Counted from the stretch's first letter, positions 11,100-21,166 are shown. The stretch: 64,000 nucleotides of DNA from Rhodospirillales bacterium (GCA_022823235.1 JAJDXO010000009.1:22057-86056); one strand, 5' to 3'. Program-made: numbers and translations. The notes: generated from the letters alone by a model not told the origin.

Positions 11100-12883
11100 C
11101 GGTAGAGCGCCTCAAGCGCGGATCCGTATTTTTCAATGACCTTGAAGCGCCGGACCTTGAGGCTCGGGGTCATCATCTCGTTCTCGATGGTAAACGCCTC
11201 GGTTGCGACGATGAACCGCCGGATCCGTTCAATGGTCGAGAGCCCGCTGTTCACCCGGTCGACGGCTTCCGCCAGCGCGTCGACAAATTCCTTGTTTTCG
11301 GCCAGGTCTTCAAACTTATCCGTCACGCCGTTTGTTTCCGACCACTGTTTGGCGAACTCCTCGTCCGGCACCAGTATGGCGACCAGATGGGGACGCTTGT
11401 CGCCGTACACCATGGCTTGGGCAATTTCCGGTTCCAGCGCCAGAATACCCTCGACTCTCTGGGGCGATATGTTGTCGCCGCCCGAATTGACGATGATGTC
11501 CTTCTTCCGGTCCGTAATTTGAATGAAGCCGTCTTCGTCGATGCTGCCGACGTCGCCCGTATGCAGCCATCCGTCCCGGATGACCTCGGAGGTTGCCTCG
11601 GCGTTTTGCCAATAGCCCTGCATCACCAGATCACCCCGCACCAGAATTTCGCCGTCTTCGGCGATCCTGACCTCGGTGTTGATCACGGGCGGGCCGACCG
11701 TATGCATCTTGACCTTGTTGGGCAGGTTGACGCTGACAAGCGGGGCCGATTCCGTAAGACCGTAGCCCTGCAGTAATTTCAGGCCGAGCCCGGTGAAAAA
11801 CATGCCGATATCCTGGTTGAGGGGTGCGCCGCCCGAGACCAATACCCGGAGGCGTCCGCCAAAACTTGCTCGCACCTTGTCCCGGACCAGCTTGTCGACC
11901 ACCCGGTCGACGACCCGTTCGCCGACGGTCAGCGAATCGGGATCGTGAAATTTCTTTATGCCCAGCTCGACGGCCTTGTTGAAAAGCTTCTGCTTCATGC
12001 CGCCCGCGTCCGCCACGCCCTTGGTTATCCGGCCGTACAAGAGCTCATACAGCCGGGGGACCGCGGTCATGACGGTGGGCCGTGCCTCCGGCATGTTGCG
12101 GCTCAGATGTTCGGCGCCCTCGGCGTAATAGATTTGGGCGCCGATGGCGATCGGGAAGAATTGACCGGCCATGTGTTCATAGGAATGTGACAGAGGCAGG
12201 AAGGACAGAAACACTTCCTCACCGAGCCCCATCTGTTCGAGCGCATGCGTCGCGCCGGCGCAGTTGTGCAGGATCGCCCGGTGAGACAGCATGACGCCCT
12301 TGGGCGCCCCTCCCGTTCCCGACGTGTAGATGATGACGGCGGTCCGATCCGTGCCGATGTCACGGGCGGTCTCGCGAACGGATTCCGAATTTTCCCGGCC
12401 CCGCTCGAGTATGGCCGGCCATTCGAGCAGTTCGGCGTTCACCGGCTGATCGGCCTCGAGTTGCTCCATGCCGATGACAAATCGCGCGCCGTCGGATTGA
12501 TGTGCGGCGGGAAGCAGGTTTTCCGCCAGTTTCCTGGTCGAGACCAGGGCGCCGACCGCGCCTGAATTAGACAGGATGTGGATATGATCGGAGACGAGAT
12601 TGGTGGTGTAGGCGGGGACGGGAATCGCGCCCGCCGACATGATCGCGAGCTCGGCAATCAGCCACTCGGGGCGGTTCTCCGACACCAGCACCACCCGGTC
12701 TCCTTCATCAACGCCAAGCGATTTGAGACCTCCGGCGAGTGCCGATACGCTGCCGGCGGCTTCGGTCCAACTCTGAGACTGATAAGCGCCGTTTTCTTTC
12801 GCCCACAGGAAGGGTTTGTCCCCATGCTTCTCGGCCTGGTCGAAGAACATGGTCACAAGATTTGGCCAGGCGTACTCGGGCAT
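11096..12883 (-). CDS. long-chain acyl-CoA synthetase (AMP-forming)
   Basis: The enzyme activates fatty acids with ATP and CoA through an acyl-adenylate. The 595-residue protein contains the P-loop-like YTSGTGGAPKGVMLSHRA, the LQGYGLTESAPLVSVN motif, and WLHTGDVGSIDEDGFIQITD followed by RKKDIIVNSGGDNISP, all typical of long-chain members of the AMP-binding family. Chain-length preference cannot be told. It is a single gene on the minus strand, with its promoter expected in the 179 bp shared with the divergent oligopeptidase gene. Confidence 0.92.
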   Translation of the reverse strand: MPEYAWPNLVTMFFDQAEKHGDKPFLWAKENGAYQSQSWTEAAGSVSALAGGLKSLGVDEGDRVVLVSENRPEWLIAELAIMSAGAIPVPAYTTNLVSDHIHILSNSGAVGALVSTRKLAENLLPAAHQSDGARFVIGMEQLEADQPVNAELLEWPAILERGRENSESVRETARDIGTDRTAVIIYTSGTGGAPKGVMLSHRAILHNCAGATHALEQMGLGEEVFLSFLPLSHSYEHMAGQFFPIAIGAQIYYAEGAEHLSRNMPEARPTVMTAVPRLYELLYGRITKGVADAGGMKQKLFNKAVELGIKKFHDPDSLTVGERVVDRVVDKLVRDKVRASFGGRLRVLVSGGAPLNQDIGMFFTGLGLKLLQGYGLTESAPLVSVNLPNKVKMHTVGPPVINTEVRIAEDGEILVRGDLVMQGYWQNAEATSEVIRDGWLHTGDVGSIDEDGFIQITDRKKDIIVNSGGDNISPQRVEGILALEPEIAQAMVYGDKRPHLVAILVPDEEFAKQWSETNGVTDKFEDLAENKEFVDALAEAVDRVNSGLSTIERIRRFIVATEAFTIENEMMTPSLKVRRFKVIEKYGSALEALYR

Positions 12884-13062
12884 CGGTTCCTCCTTGTTTT
12901 TTGCGCTCCCGGTTGGCTGCTATTTTATTGGTTGAGTCGTGACGACCCCAAGAGCGTCATGATCCGGCCATTGCCGCACCCCGTATCCAGCCTTATATCG
13001 GTCGGGAAATCAACTGTTCACCGGACGGGCCGGCGACGGCCCGAATATGAGGAACGACATTC

Positions 13063-14838
13063 ATGACATCCATTGCCGCCCATGAAGTCCCCGAATGGGA
13101 CCTGACCGACCTTTACGCGGGTATGGACGACCCCGAACTCCGTTCCGACTTGGAGCGTGCGGCGGCGGACGCGGCGGCATTCGCCGACGCATACGATGGG
13201 CGGCTTCGGGGGATCGATGGTCCTGGTCTGGCCGAGGCGATCACCGACTACGAGGCTCTCGGCGAGACGCTGTCCCGCGCGATGAGCTTCGCCCAGCTTA
13301 TGTTTGCCGCCGACTCCTCCGATCCGGCGACGGCCCGGTTTTACCAGTCGGTCAAAGAGCGCGTAACCGCGGTCTCCTCGCAGACGATCTTTTTTGAGCT
13401 GCAGTTGAACGACATTGACGATGCGGCCATGGCGGCTCTCATGGAGACGCCGGAGGTCAATCGATATAAATCGTGGATTCGGACGGTCCGTGAGTTGCGC
13501 CCACACCAGTTGTCCGATGAACTGGAACGGTTATGGCACGAAAAATCCGTGACCGGCCGCGGTGCATGGAACCGGCTGTTCGACGAAACCATGTCGGCCA
13601 TGCGTTTCGAGGTGGATAAGCAACGGCTCACGTCCGGTGAAGTACTCAACATGATGTCGGATCCCGACGGCGCGCGCCGCGAGACCGCGGCCCGGGCATT
13701 TGCGGACGGGCTCGACCGCAATATTCGCCTGTTGGCGCTCATCACCAATATTCTGGCCAAAGACAAGGAAATCGAGGATCGGTGGCGCAAATTTCCGCGG
13801 CCGGTGTCCCGGCGCAATCTTTCCAATCAGGTGGAGGATGAGGTCGTCGACTCTTTGGTCCGGTCCGTCAGCGGCCGATATGATGATATTGCGCACCGCT
13901 ATTACCTCCTGAAGGCGCGGTGGATGGGGCTCGAAAAGCTTCAATACTGGGATCGCAACGCGCCGCTGCCGGAAGCCCTGAACCGGGTCACCCCCTGGAA
14001 TGAAGCCCGGGAGACCGTGCTCGGCGCCTACGGCGCCTTTTCCCCGGAAATGGCGGAGCGCGCGGAGGTCTTTTTCGACAGATCGTGGATCGATGCAAGG
14101 CCCCGGGAGGGCAAGGACTCGGGCGCCTTTTCACATCCAACGGTGCCGTCCGTTCACCCCTATATCCTGATGAACTACCGCGGCAAGACCCGCGACATCA
14201 TGACCCTGGCTCATGAACTTGGTCACGGCGTCCACCAGACCTTGGCCGCGCCGCGGGGTCAGCTGTTGGCTGCTACGCCGCTGACCCTCGCCGAGACCGC
14301 ATCGGTTTTCGGCGAGATGCTGACCTTCCGCGCCCTTCTCGACCAAGAGGACGATGCCGCGGCCAAACGGGTAATGCTGGCATCGAAGATCGAAGACATG
14401 ATCAATACGGTGATCCGCCAAACGGCATTCTATGAATTCGAGCAGCAGGTCCATGACGAGCGACCCGAAGGCGAACTCAGCCCCGAGCGGCTGGGCGAGA
14501 TTTGGATGTCCGTACAAGGCAGGAGCCTCGGTCCCGCCTTCGAGTTCGATCCATCCTATGCCTGTTATTGGGCGTATATTCCCCACTTCGTTCACTCGCC
14601 GTTTTACGTCTATGCGTACGCCTTCGGGGATTGTCTGGTAAATTCACTCTATGAGTTGTTCAAGGACGGGCACCCCGATTTCCAGGCCAAGTACCTGGAA
14701 ATGTTGAAAGCCGGGGGTACGCTCCGCCACAAGGAGTTGTTGGCGCCGTTCGGTCTCGATGCCGGCGACCCCGGCTTCTGGAATCGCGGACTGAACGTGG
14801 TTTCCGGCTTCGTCGACGAACTCGAATCGACAATCTGA
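13063..14838 (+). CDS. pepF: M3-family oligoendopeptidase (PepF-type)
   Basis: A cytoplasmic zinc metallopeptidase of 591 residues that degrades short peptides. The zinc-binding motif is HELGH (from His384) within TLAHELGHGVHQTLA, with a downstream glutamate in ETASVFGEM as third ligand. The N-terminal helical part and the end YAFGDCLVNSLYELFK match PepF/M3 proteins. The start has GAGGAA upstream. The UbiB-like gene begins 8 nt after the stop, so the two are probably co-transcribed. Confidence 0.93.
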   Translation: MTSIAAHEVPEWDLTDLYAGMDDPELRSDLERAAADAAAFADAYDGRLRGIDGPGLAEAITDYEALGETLSRAMSFAQLMFAADSSDPATARFYQSVKERVTAVSSQTIFFELQLNDIDDAAMAALMETPEVNRYKSWIRTVRELRPHQLSDELERLWHEKSVTGRGAWNRLFDETMSAMRFEVDKQRLTSGEVLNMMSDPDGARRETAARAFADGLDRNIRLLALITNILAKDKEIEDRWRKFPRPVSRRNLSNQVEDEVVDSLVRSVSGRYDDIAHRYYLLKARWMGLEKLQYWDRNAPLPEALNRVTPWNEARETVLGAYGAFSPEMAERAEVFFDRSWIDARPREGKDSGAFSHPTVPSVHPYILMNYRGKTRDIMTLAHELGHGVHQTLAAPRGQLLAATPLTLAETASVFGEMLTFRALLDQEDDAAAKRVMLASKIEDMINTVIRQTAFYEFEQQVHDERPEGELSPERLGEIWMSVQGRSLGPAFEFDPSYACYWAYIPHFVHSPFYVYAYAFGDCLVNSLYELFKDGHPDFQAKYLEMLKAGGTLRHKELLAPFGLDAGDPGFWNRGLNVVSGFVDELESTI

Positions 14839-14846
14839 GCAGGCGA

Positions 14847-16184
14847 ATGGCGGACGACGACAGCATCAGTGGGCGGGCAATGCGTTACGCAAGGGTCGGG
14901 CGGGCCGTCGGCGGCCTGGCGGCGCGGTTCGCGGGAGAGCGTTATCTCGGCCTCAAACTGGATCGCTTGGAGCACGCGGCGGACCTGAAGGAGGCTCTCG
15001 GCGGCCTCAAGGGGCCGCTTATGAAGGTCGCGCAAATCCTGTCGACCATTCCCAACGCCCTCCCCGGCGAATATGCAAGTCAGCTGGCCGAGCTTCAGTC
15101 CAACGCCCCCTCTATGGGATGGAACTTCGTCAAACGGCGGATGGCGGCGGAACTGGGGCCGGATTGGCAGGACAGGTTCGGCAGTTTCGAGCATAGCGCC
15201 GCGGCCGCGGCCTCCCTTGGCCAGGTGCATCGGGCCATTGGGCATGACGGGAAGACGCTCGCCTGCAAGCTGCAATACCCGGATATGAACTCGGTGGTCG
15301 AGGCCGACTTGAAGCAGTTGAAGTTGGTGTTTTCCATCTACCGCCGCTACGAAAAGGCGATCGATCCCAGCGAGGTTCACCAGGAACTGTCCGACCGGCT
15401 GCGCGAAGAACTCGACTACGCCCGCGAGGCGAAGCACATGCAGCTCTATCGTCACATGCTGGCGGATGAGCCGGGTGTTCACATACCCGAGGTCGAACCC
15501 GATCTCTCCGCGGCCCGGTTGCTGACCATGGCCTGGCTGGAGGGCAAACCGCTTCTGGAGTTCGTGGATACCGATGTCGAGGCGCGAAACCGGGTCGCCT
15601 ACAACATGTTCCGGGCCTGGTATGTGCCGTTTTACTATTTCGGAATCATTCACGGCGATCCTCACCTCGGCAACTATACCGTCCGTGACGACCACACGAT
15701 CAATCTGTTGGATTTCGGATGTATCCGGGTGTTCCAGCCCCACTTCGTGACCGGGGTCATCGATCTCTATACGGCGCTGCGCGACGGCAACCGCGACCTT
15801 GCGGTTCATGCCTATGAGACCTGGGGCTTCACCGGCCTCGATGACGAGCTGATCGACATCCTCAACCTGTGGGCCGAGTTCGTCTATGCGCCGTTGCTCG
15901 AGGATGGCGCCCGGCCGATTCAGAGAGAGAAGGGGCAGTACGGGGCCGAAGTGGCGATGAAGGTTCGCCAGGAACTGGATCGGGTTGGCGGCGTACAGCC
16001 GCCGAGGGAGTTCGTGCTCATGGATCGGGCCGCCATCGGTCTGGGTTCGGTGTTCACCCATCTCCGCGCCGAGATCAACTGGCACCGGCTGTTCCACGAG
16101 CTCATCGACGACTTTGATGCCGAGAAACTTGGGCGGCGTCAGGCCGATGCGCTGGCGATGGTTGGCCTGGACGCCGGGGAATAG
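14847..16184 (+). CDS. ABC1/UbiB-type atypical kinase
   Basis: A 445-residue member of the UbiB/COQ8 (ABC1) family of atypical kinase-like ATPases, which support ubiquinone biosynthesis or lipid homeostasis. It shows the helical KGPLMKVAQILSTIPNALP segment (the family's KxGQ motif appears as KVAQ), an alanine-rich AAAAASLGQVHRA loop, YPDMNSVVEADL, the catalytic-loop-like HGDPHLGNY and the metal-binding LLDFGCIRVF. It lacks the C-terminal membrane helices of classical UbiB, so it belongs to another branch. coq9 at 20156 shows that the organism makes ubiquinone, but a direct link is inference. Confidence 0.85.
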   Translation: MADDDSISGRAMRYARVGRAVGGLAARFAGERYLGLKLDRLEHAADLKEALGGLKGPLMKVAQILSTIPNALPGEYASQLAELQSNAPSMGWNFVKRRMAAELGPDWQDRFGSFEHSAAAAASLGQVHRAIGHDGKTLACKLQYPDMNSVVEADLKQLKLVFSIYRRYEKAIDPSEVHQELSDRLREELDYAREAKHMQLYRHMLADEPGVHIPEVEPDLSAARLLTMAWLEGKPLLEFVDTDVEARNRVAYNMFRAWYVPFYYFGIIHGDPHLGNYTVRDDHTINLLDFGCIRVFQPHFVTGVIDLYTALRDGNRDLAVHAYETWGFTGLDDELIDILNLWAEFVYAPLLEDGARPIQREKGQYGAEVAMKVRQELDRVGGVQPPREFVLMDRAAIGLGSVFTHLRAEINWHRLFHELIDDFDAEKLGRRQADALAMVGLDAGE

Positions 16185-16294
16185 GGTTCGCCGTAACTCC
16201 GATCCGCCAAAACCCGGATTCCTGCTTGGCAAACGGGCACTGAATCGGCATTTTGTCGCCGGTTTTCACGCGTTTTCCCAACAAGGGGTTCTTG

Positions 16295-17443
16295 ATGAAA
16301 ATTGCGGTTCCCAAGGAACGCCGCGACCACGAGTTGCGAGTGGCTGCGTCTCCCGACTCTGTAAGGAAATTTATTGGTCTCGGCTTCGACGTAGTGGTCG
16401 AGAGCGGTGCCGGCGAAGGCGCGAATTTCAGCGACGAGAGCTTCAGGGAAGCCGGTGCGACCATTGCCGGCAGTGCCGCCGAAGCGCTTGGCGATGCCGA
16501 CATCGTTCTGAAAATCCGCGCGCCCCGGACCGACGGCGACAACGAGATCGCAGACATGAAGAAAGGCGCCATGTTGATGGCGCACCTTTCGGCCCTGTCG
16601 GAGCCGGAAGCGATCAAGGTGTTCGCGGATGCCGGCGTCACCGGATTCGCCATGGAGCTTCTGCCGCGAATCACCCGGGCGCAGTCCATGGACATCCTGT
16701 CGTCGCAAAGCAACCTCGCCGGCTACAAGGCCGTGCTCGATGCGGCCGGGGAGCTTGGCCGGGCATTCCCCATGATGATGACGGCAGCGGGAACGATTGC
16801 GCCCGCCAAGGTGTTCATCATGGGGGTCGGCGTTGCCGGCCTGCAAGCCATTGCCACCGCGAAGCGGATGGGGGCCGTCGTGACGGCGACCGACGTGCGT
16901 CCCGCGACCAGGGAGCAGGTGGAGAGCCTCGGCGGCAAGTTCCTCGAGGTCGATCCGGAAATGGAGAAAGACGCCCAGACCGAGGGCGGGTACGCCAAGG
17001 AAATGCCGCCCGAGTACTTCGAGAAGCAGAAACAGGTGGTTGCCGAGCACATCAAGAAGCAGGATGTGGTTATCACCACGGCACTGATTCCCGGCCGTCC
17101 CGCACCGACGCTCGTCACCGAGGCGATGGTCAAGTCCATGCCGGAAGGCGCCGTCATCGTCGATCTCGCCGTTGAGGCCGGCGGCAACGTCGAGGGCGCC
17201 GAGCCGGGCCGGACCGTCAAGAAAGATGGCGTAACCATCATCGGTCACGCCAATGTGCCGGCGCGGCTGGCCGAGGATGCCAGCACATTGTTCGCCAAGA
17301 ACCTGGTCAACTTCATCACACCCCTGGTCGACCCGGAGACGAAGGAGCTCTCCATCGATTGGGAAGACGAAATCATTGCCGGCACGCTGGTCTGCAAGGA
17401 CGGACAAGTTGTCCATCCGGCCCTGGCGCCGAAGGAGGGTTAG
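16295..17443 (+). CDS. pntAA: NAD(P) transhydrogenase subunit alpha part 1 (domain I)
   Basis: This peripheral subunit binds NAD(H) in the proton-translocating transhydrogenase, which uses the proton gradient to reduce NADP+ with NADH. It has 382 residues with [20 protein letters not shown] at the N terminus and an NAD-binding [18 protein letters not shown] segment. The start is the ATG at 16295, preceded by AAGGGG; an upstream in-frame TTG at 16253 is unlikely. The alpha subunit is split into PntAA and PntAB, as in Rhodospirillum-type bacteria. The three genes are tightly spaced (2 and 10 nt) and form an operon. Confidence 0.95.
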   Translation: MKIAVPKERRDHELRVAASPDSVRKFIGLGFDVVVESGAGEGANFSDESFREAGATIAGSAAEALGDADIVLKIRAPRTDGDNEIADMKKGAMLMAHLSALSEPEAIKVFADAGVTGFAMELLPRITRAQSMDILSSQSNLAGYKAVLDAAGELGRAFPMMMTAAGTIAPAKVFIMGVGVAGLQAIATAKRMGAVVTATDVRPATREQVESLGGKFLEVDPEMEKDAQTEGGYAKEMPPEYFEKQKQVVAEHIKKQDVVITTALIPGRPAPTLVTEAMVKSMPEGAVIVDLAVEAGGNVEGAEPGRTVKKDGVTIIGHANVPARLAEDASTLFAKNLVNFITPLVDPETKELSIDWEDEIIAGTLVCKDGQVVHPALAPKEG

Positions 17444-17445
17444 AC

Positions 17446-17772
17446 ATGGATGCGGCACAGAAGGCCATGGAGGGCGCCGGAGCCGGCGATCCGTTCATTT
17501 TCCTGTTTACGGTTTTCGTTCTCGCGGTGTTCGTCGGATTCTACGTGGTTTGGAGCGTGACGCCCGCTCTGCACTCGCCGCTGATGAGCGTCACCAACGC
17601 GATTTCGTCGGTGATCATTGTCGGCGCGCTGATTGCCGCGGGACCCGCCGATCTGTCCTTTTCCAAGATCATGGGCTTCGTCGCGGTAACCCTGGCGTCG
17701 GTAAACATCTTCGGCGGCTTCATCGTCACCCAGCGGATGCTGTCCATGTACAAGAAAAAAGCGAAGAAATAG
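17446..17772 (+). CDS. pntAB: NAD(P) transhydrogenase subunit alpha part 2 (membrane)
   Basis: A 108-residue membrane subunit forming part of the proton channel (domain II). Three helices are visible: [20 protein letters not shown], a segment around [16 protein letters not shown], and one around [16 protein letters not shown]. It ends with a lysine-rich tail (YKKKAKK). The start is the ATG at 17446, with AAGGAGG overlapping the pntAA stop codon region. A longer in-frame reading starting inside pntAA lacks a matching ribosome site. Confidence 0.95.
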   Translation: MDAAQKAMEGAGAGDPFIFLFTVFVLAVFVGFYVVWSVTPALHSPLMSVTNAISSVIIVGALIAAGPADLSFSKIMGFVAVTLASVNIFGGFIVTQRMLSMYKKKAKK

Positions 17773-17782
17773 GGGACGCCGG

Positions 17783-19174
17783 ATGAGTGAAACAGCAACA
17801 GGCTTCGCCTACCTTTTCGCCGCCGTATGCTTCATCCTGGCGCTTCGGGGGCTGAGTTCCCCGGAATCGGCGCGTCAGGGCAACATGTTCGGGATCGTCG
17901 GCATGATCGTGGCGGTTGCCACGACGCTCGCCGATCCCACCATCATCAGCTTCGAACTGATTCTCCTCGGCGTCGTCATCGGCGGCGCGATCGGCACCGT
18001 CGTGGCGCTCAAGATTCAAATGACGGCCTTGCCCCAGTTGGTGGCGGCGTTTCACTCGCTGGTCGGGCTTGCCGCCGTCGCCGTTGCCGCCGCGGCATTC
18101 TTCGCGCCGGAGGCCTACGGTATCGGTGCGCGGGGCGATATCGCCACGGCCAGCCTGATTGAAATGGCTCTCGGCACCGCGATCGGCGCGGTCACCTTTT
18201 CCGGTTCGGTCATCGCGTTCGCGAAACTGCAGGGCGTCATGTCCGGATCGCCCATCACATTCCCGGGGCAGCATCCGCTCAATGCGCTGATCGGTATCGC
18301 CATAGTCGCCGCAATCGTATGGCTGGTCGTCTCCAACGGCGACAACGCGTTCTGGACCATCGTCGTCCTGTCATTCCTTATCGGCTTCCTGATTATTATC
18401 CCCATCGGGGGCGCGGACATGCCCGTGGTCGTCAGCATGCTCAACTCTTATTCGGGTTGGGCCGCGTGCGGCATTGGGTTCACGCTGTCCAATACGGCAT
18501 TGATTATTACCGGCGCGTTGGTGGGGTCGTCGGGCGCCATCCTGTCCTACATCATGTGCAAGGGCATGAACCGCTCGATCTTCAATGTGCTGCTCGGCGG
18601 GTTCGGCGGCGATTCGGATGCGGCCGCGGCGGGGCCTGCCGGCGACCGCGCGGTCAAATCCGGCAGCGCCGAGGACGCCGGCTTCATCCTCAAGAACGCG
18701 TCCAAGGTCATCATCGTTCCGGGCTATGGCATGGCCGTCGCCCAGGCGCAGCATGCGCTCCGCGAAATGAGTGATCTGTTGAAGGAAGAGGGTGTCGAAG
18801 TGGCCTACGCCGTTCACCCCGTCGCCGGGCGGATGCCCGGCCACATGAACGTGCTTCTGGCGGAGGCTAACGTACCTTACGACGAGGTCTTCGAACTGGA
18901 GGAAATCAACCACGAATTCTCGACCGCCGACGTGGCGTTCGTCATCGGCGCCAACGATGTGACCAACCCGGCGGCGAAGACGGACACCGCGAGCCCGATT
19001 TACGGCATGCCGATTTTGGATGTCGAGAATTCGGGAACGGTGCTGTTCCTGAAACGCTCCATGGCGTCCGGCTACGCCGGCGTCGACAACGAGCTGTTCT
19101 TCCGGGACAACACCATGATGGTGTTCGGAGACGCCAAAAGGACCACCGAGGAAATCGTTCAGGCGGTCGGCTGA
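17783..19174 (+). CDS. pntB: NAD(P) transhydrogenase subunit beta
   Basis: A 463-residue membrane protein that completes the proton channel and carries the NADP(H)-binding domain III at its C terminus. About eight or nine membrane helices cover residues 1-260. The C-terminal domain begins after a short alanine- and glycine-rich linker and shows the nucleotide-binding GYGMAVAQAQHAL, HPVAGRMPGHMNVLLAEA and IGANDVTNPAAKTD. With pntAA and pntAB it forms the NADPH-generating complex of the inner membrane. A hairpin shared with the convergent rpsU follows. Confidence 0.96.
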   Translation: MSETATGFAYLFAAVCFILALRGLSSPESARQGNMFGIVGMIVAVATTLADPTIISFELILLGVVIGGAIGTVVALKIQMTALPQLVAAFHSLVGLAAVAVAAAAFFAPEAYGIGARGDIATASLIEMALGTAIGAVTFSGSVIAFAKLQGVMSGSPITFPGQHPLNALIGIAIVAAIVWLVVSNGDNAFWTIVVLSFLIGFLIIIPIGGADMPVVVSMLNSYSGWAACGIGFTLSNTALIITGALVGSSGAILSYIMCKGMNRSIFNVLLGGFGGDSDAAAAGPAGDRAVKSGSAEDAGFILKNASKVIIVPGYGMAVAQAQHALREMSDLLKEEGVEVAYAVHPVAGRMPGHMNVLLAEANVPYDEVFELEEINHEFSTADVAFVIGANDVTNPAAKTDTASPIYGMPILDVENSGTVLFLKRSMASGYAGVDNELFFRDNTMMVFGDAKRTTEEIVQAVG

Positions 19175-19206
19175 CCGGGGCGGACCTCTATCGTCCGGAC
19201 GTGCGA

Positions 19207-19233
19207 AAGCCGCGTCCTATCCGGACGCGGCTT
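19207..19233. terminator. hairpin between convergent pntB and rpsU
   Basis: A perfect 11-bp stem AAGCCGCGTCC / GGACGCGGCTT with loop TATCC. It lies between two convergent genes and could end transcription from both sides, although neither side has a long T-tract (only TT then mixed bases), so efficiency is uncertain. Confidence 0.6.
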
Positions 19234-19260
19234 GATCACCGGTCGTGAAACGGGGGCTTC

Positions 19261-19464
19261 CTAGAAGCCTTCGCGCTCCAGGCGCTTGCGCTCCAGTTTC
19301 CGTGCCCGGCGAACGGCTTCGGCCTTTTCGCGGGCCCGGCGCTCGGAGGGCTTTTCATAGGAACGGCGCAGTTTCATTTCACGGAAGACGCCTTCGCGCT
19401 GCATCTTCTTTTTGAGGGCCTTCAGGGCCTGATCGACATTGTTGTCGCGGACGGTTACGTGCAC
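19261..19464 (-). CDS. rpsU: 30S ribosomal protein bS21
   Basis: A 67-residue basic ribosomal protein. [20 protein letters not shown] and the arginine/lysine-rich end [15 protein letters not shown] are diagnostic for S21, which sits on the 30S platform near the anti-Shine-Dalgarno region. It starts with GTG at 19464, with an AAAAGG site upstream. It is divergent from def and coq9, the arrangement that gave the COQ9 family its older name 'rpsU-divergently transcribed protein'. Confidence 0.96.
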   Translation of the reverse strand: MHVTVRDNNVDQALKALKKKMQREGVFREMKLRRSYEKPSERRAREKAEAVRRARKLERKRLEREGF

Positions 19465-19599
19465 GTGGACTCAACCTTTTTCAGTCATGATTAATGACGA
19501 AGGCGGGCCTTCTAACATACTGAAATCCAATTGTGAAGGGCGATCGGGCGAATATTCGCCGCAATTGACCTCGCGTTCAAATCGTCCATATTGATCGGC

Positions 19600-20151
19600 A
19601 TGGCCATTCTCAAGATCGCCCGCATGGGACACCCGGTTCTACACCGCAAGGCGGAGCCTGTGGAAGATCCGACCGCGCCCGAAATCGCCAATCTTATCAA
19701 CGATATGATCGATACCCTGGAGGATGCGGGTGGTATCGGCTTGGCCGCGCCCCAGGTTCACGTCCCTCGGCGCGTGGTGATCTTCTACATTCCGGAACAT
19801 CGTGCCGGTGAGGAGGAAGAGGAGGAGCCCCAGCCGCTGACCTTGATGGTCAATCCGGTGATCGAGCCGCTGACCGATGAAAAAAGCGTGGATTGGGAAG
19901 CCTGCCTGTCGGTGCCGGATATGATGGGGGCGGTGCCCAGATTTGACCGAATCAAGTACAGCTGGACCACACCCGAAGGCGAGACCGAAGAGCGGATCGC
20001 CACCGGTTTCCATGCCCGCGCGGTCCAGCACGAATGCGACCATCTGGACGGCATACTCTATCCGATGCGGATGGAAGACTTGACGCTGTTGGGGTTCGCC
20101 GAGGAAGTGCGGCGCAACCAGGACCTGGTCACGTCGGTGCGAGGAGAGTGA
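19600..20151 (+). CDS. def: peptide deformylase
   Basis: It removes the formyl group from the initiator methionine of new proteins. The 183-residue protein has the three family motifs: GIGLAAPQ, EACLSVP (usual form EGCLS; the cysteine metal ligand is kept) and QHECDHLDG with both histidine ligands. An acidic insertion HRAGEEEEEEPQ (about 67-78) precedes the central strand. The start is ATG 19600 rather than TTG 19591. No fmt gene is adjacent; the next gene, 4 nt on, is coq9. The alanine in motif 2 and the unusual context suggest it may be a second, specialised deformylase. Confidence 0.9.
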   Translation: MAILKIARMGHPVLHRKAEPVEDPTAPEIANLINDMIDTLEDAGGIGLAAPQVHVPRRVVIFYIPEHRAGEEEEEEPQPLTLMVNPVIEPLTDEKSVDWEACLSVPDMMGAVPRFDRIKYSWTTPEGETEERIATGFHARAVQHECDHLDGILYPMRMEDLTLLGFAEEVRRNQDLVTSVRGE

Positions 20152-20155
20152 CGCA

Positions 20156-20806
20156 ATGTCCAGCCTGGACGACCTAAGGTCCAACATTGTCCGAGCCATG
20201 CTGCCGCATGTCACCTTCGACGGCTGGAGCAAGGCGGCCCTCCGCGCCGGCGCCCTCGATTGCGGCGAAAATGAAGACATTGTCGAACGCCTGTTTCCGC
20301 GGGGCCTCAATCAGGCGGCCGAGGTCTACAGCGTCCTTGCGGACGAAGAAATGGTCGACGCAATGGAAGCGGCCGGTGTCGGAGACATGAAGGTACGTGA
20401 CCGGATCACCGCCGCCGTTCAGTTGCGGCTGGAAGCGGCGGAAAATGATCGCGAGGCGATCCGGCGGCTCATGTCATATCTCGCTGTCCCGGGCCGAAAG
20501 CCATTGGCGGCGCGGCTGCTGATGAAGACCGTGGATACCATGTGGTATGCGGCCGGCGACAACGCGACCGATTTCAATTACTACACCAAGCGCGGGTTGC
20601 TGGCGGGCGTGTACGGCTCCACGGTCCTTTATTGGCTCAACGACGAATCGGAGGGCTGCGAGGCCACCTGGGAATTTCTCGACCGCCGTATCGGCGATGT
20701 GATGAAAATTCCGAAGCTTCAGGCCCGGGTGAGGAAGGCGGCGGGGCTGTTGCCGTCGCCCTTCAAAGTACTTCGTGTGCTCGCCTCGCGGCGCCGGGCG
20801 GTCTGA
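20156..20806 (+). CDS. coq9: COQ9-family ubiquinone biosynthesis protein
   Basis: A 216-residue protein whose DNIVRAMLPHVTFDGWSKAALR start region (here SNIVRAMLPHVTFDGWS) and the later DTMWYAAGDNATDFNYYTKR segment are hallmarks of COQ9, a TetR-like-fold lipid-binding protein that presents ubiquinone intermediates to the hydroxylase COQ7. It lies 4 nt after def and divergent from rpsU, the conserved alphaproteobacterial position of this family. The presence of COQ9 implies ubiquinone as respiratory quinone. Confidence 0.92.
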   Translation: MSSLDDLRSNIVRAMLPHVTFDGWSKAALRAGALDCGENEDIVERLFPRGLNQAAEVYSVLADEEMVDAMEAAGVGDMKVRDRITAAVQLRLEAAENDREAIRRLMSYLAVPGRKPLAARLLMKTVDTMWYAAGDNATDFNYYTKRGLLAGVYGSTVLYWLNDESEGCEATWEFLDRRIGDVMKIPKLQARVRKAAGLLPSPFKVLRVLASRRRAV

Positions 20807-20856
20807 ACACCGCAACTGCGGATGCGGATTGGCGGTCACCCGTTTGATTCGCTCGG

Positions 20857-21057
20857 TCAGGCGATAATATCCGGGAGGCCCATGGCGTGGAGGCGAGTGA
20901 TTTCGTCCTTGAGCGCCAGCTTCCTTTTTTTCAGGCGTTGAATCTTGATTTGGTCGAATGGCGGCGATTCGGTCAACGCCTTGATCTGGGCGTCGAGCTC
21001 ACGGTGCTCCGCTATGAGCCCGTCAATCCGTGCCTGAAGACCCTCGGTCTCTACCAT
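20857..21057 (-). CDS. YdcH/DUF465-family small coiled-coil protein
   Basis: A 66-residue protein made of two predicted helices: LQARIDGLIAEHRELDAQIK and IQRLKKRKLALKDEITRL. The RLKKRKLALKDEI motif defines the DUF465 (YdcH) family, whose function is unknown. It is divergent from phosphofructokinase. A second family member is encoded at 22858 on the other side of the phosphofructokinase operon. Confidence 0.85.
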   Translation of the reverse strand: MVETEGLQARIDGLIAEHRELDAQIKALTESPPFDQIKIQRLKKRKLALKDEITRLHAMGLPDIIA

Positions 21058-21166
21058 TGGTTCGCATTGGTTACAGGATGACGCCTATAATAGCAGAGTG
21101 TCGTTAAAAGGGCAGCCGGGACTGTCTCGATTGGCAAGGGCAGCCGAAAGACTTGGGTAAGCGAGA

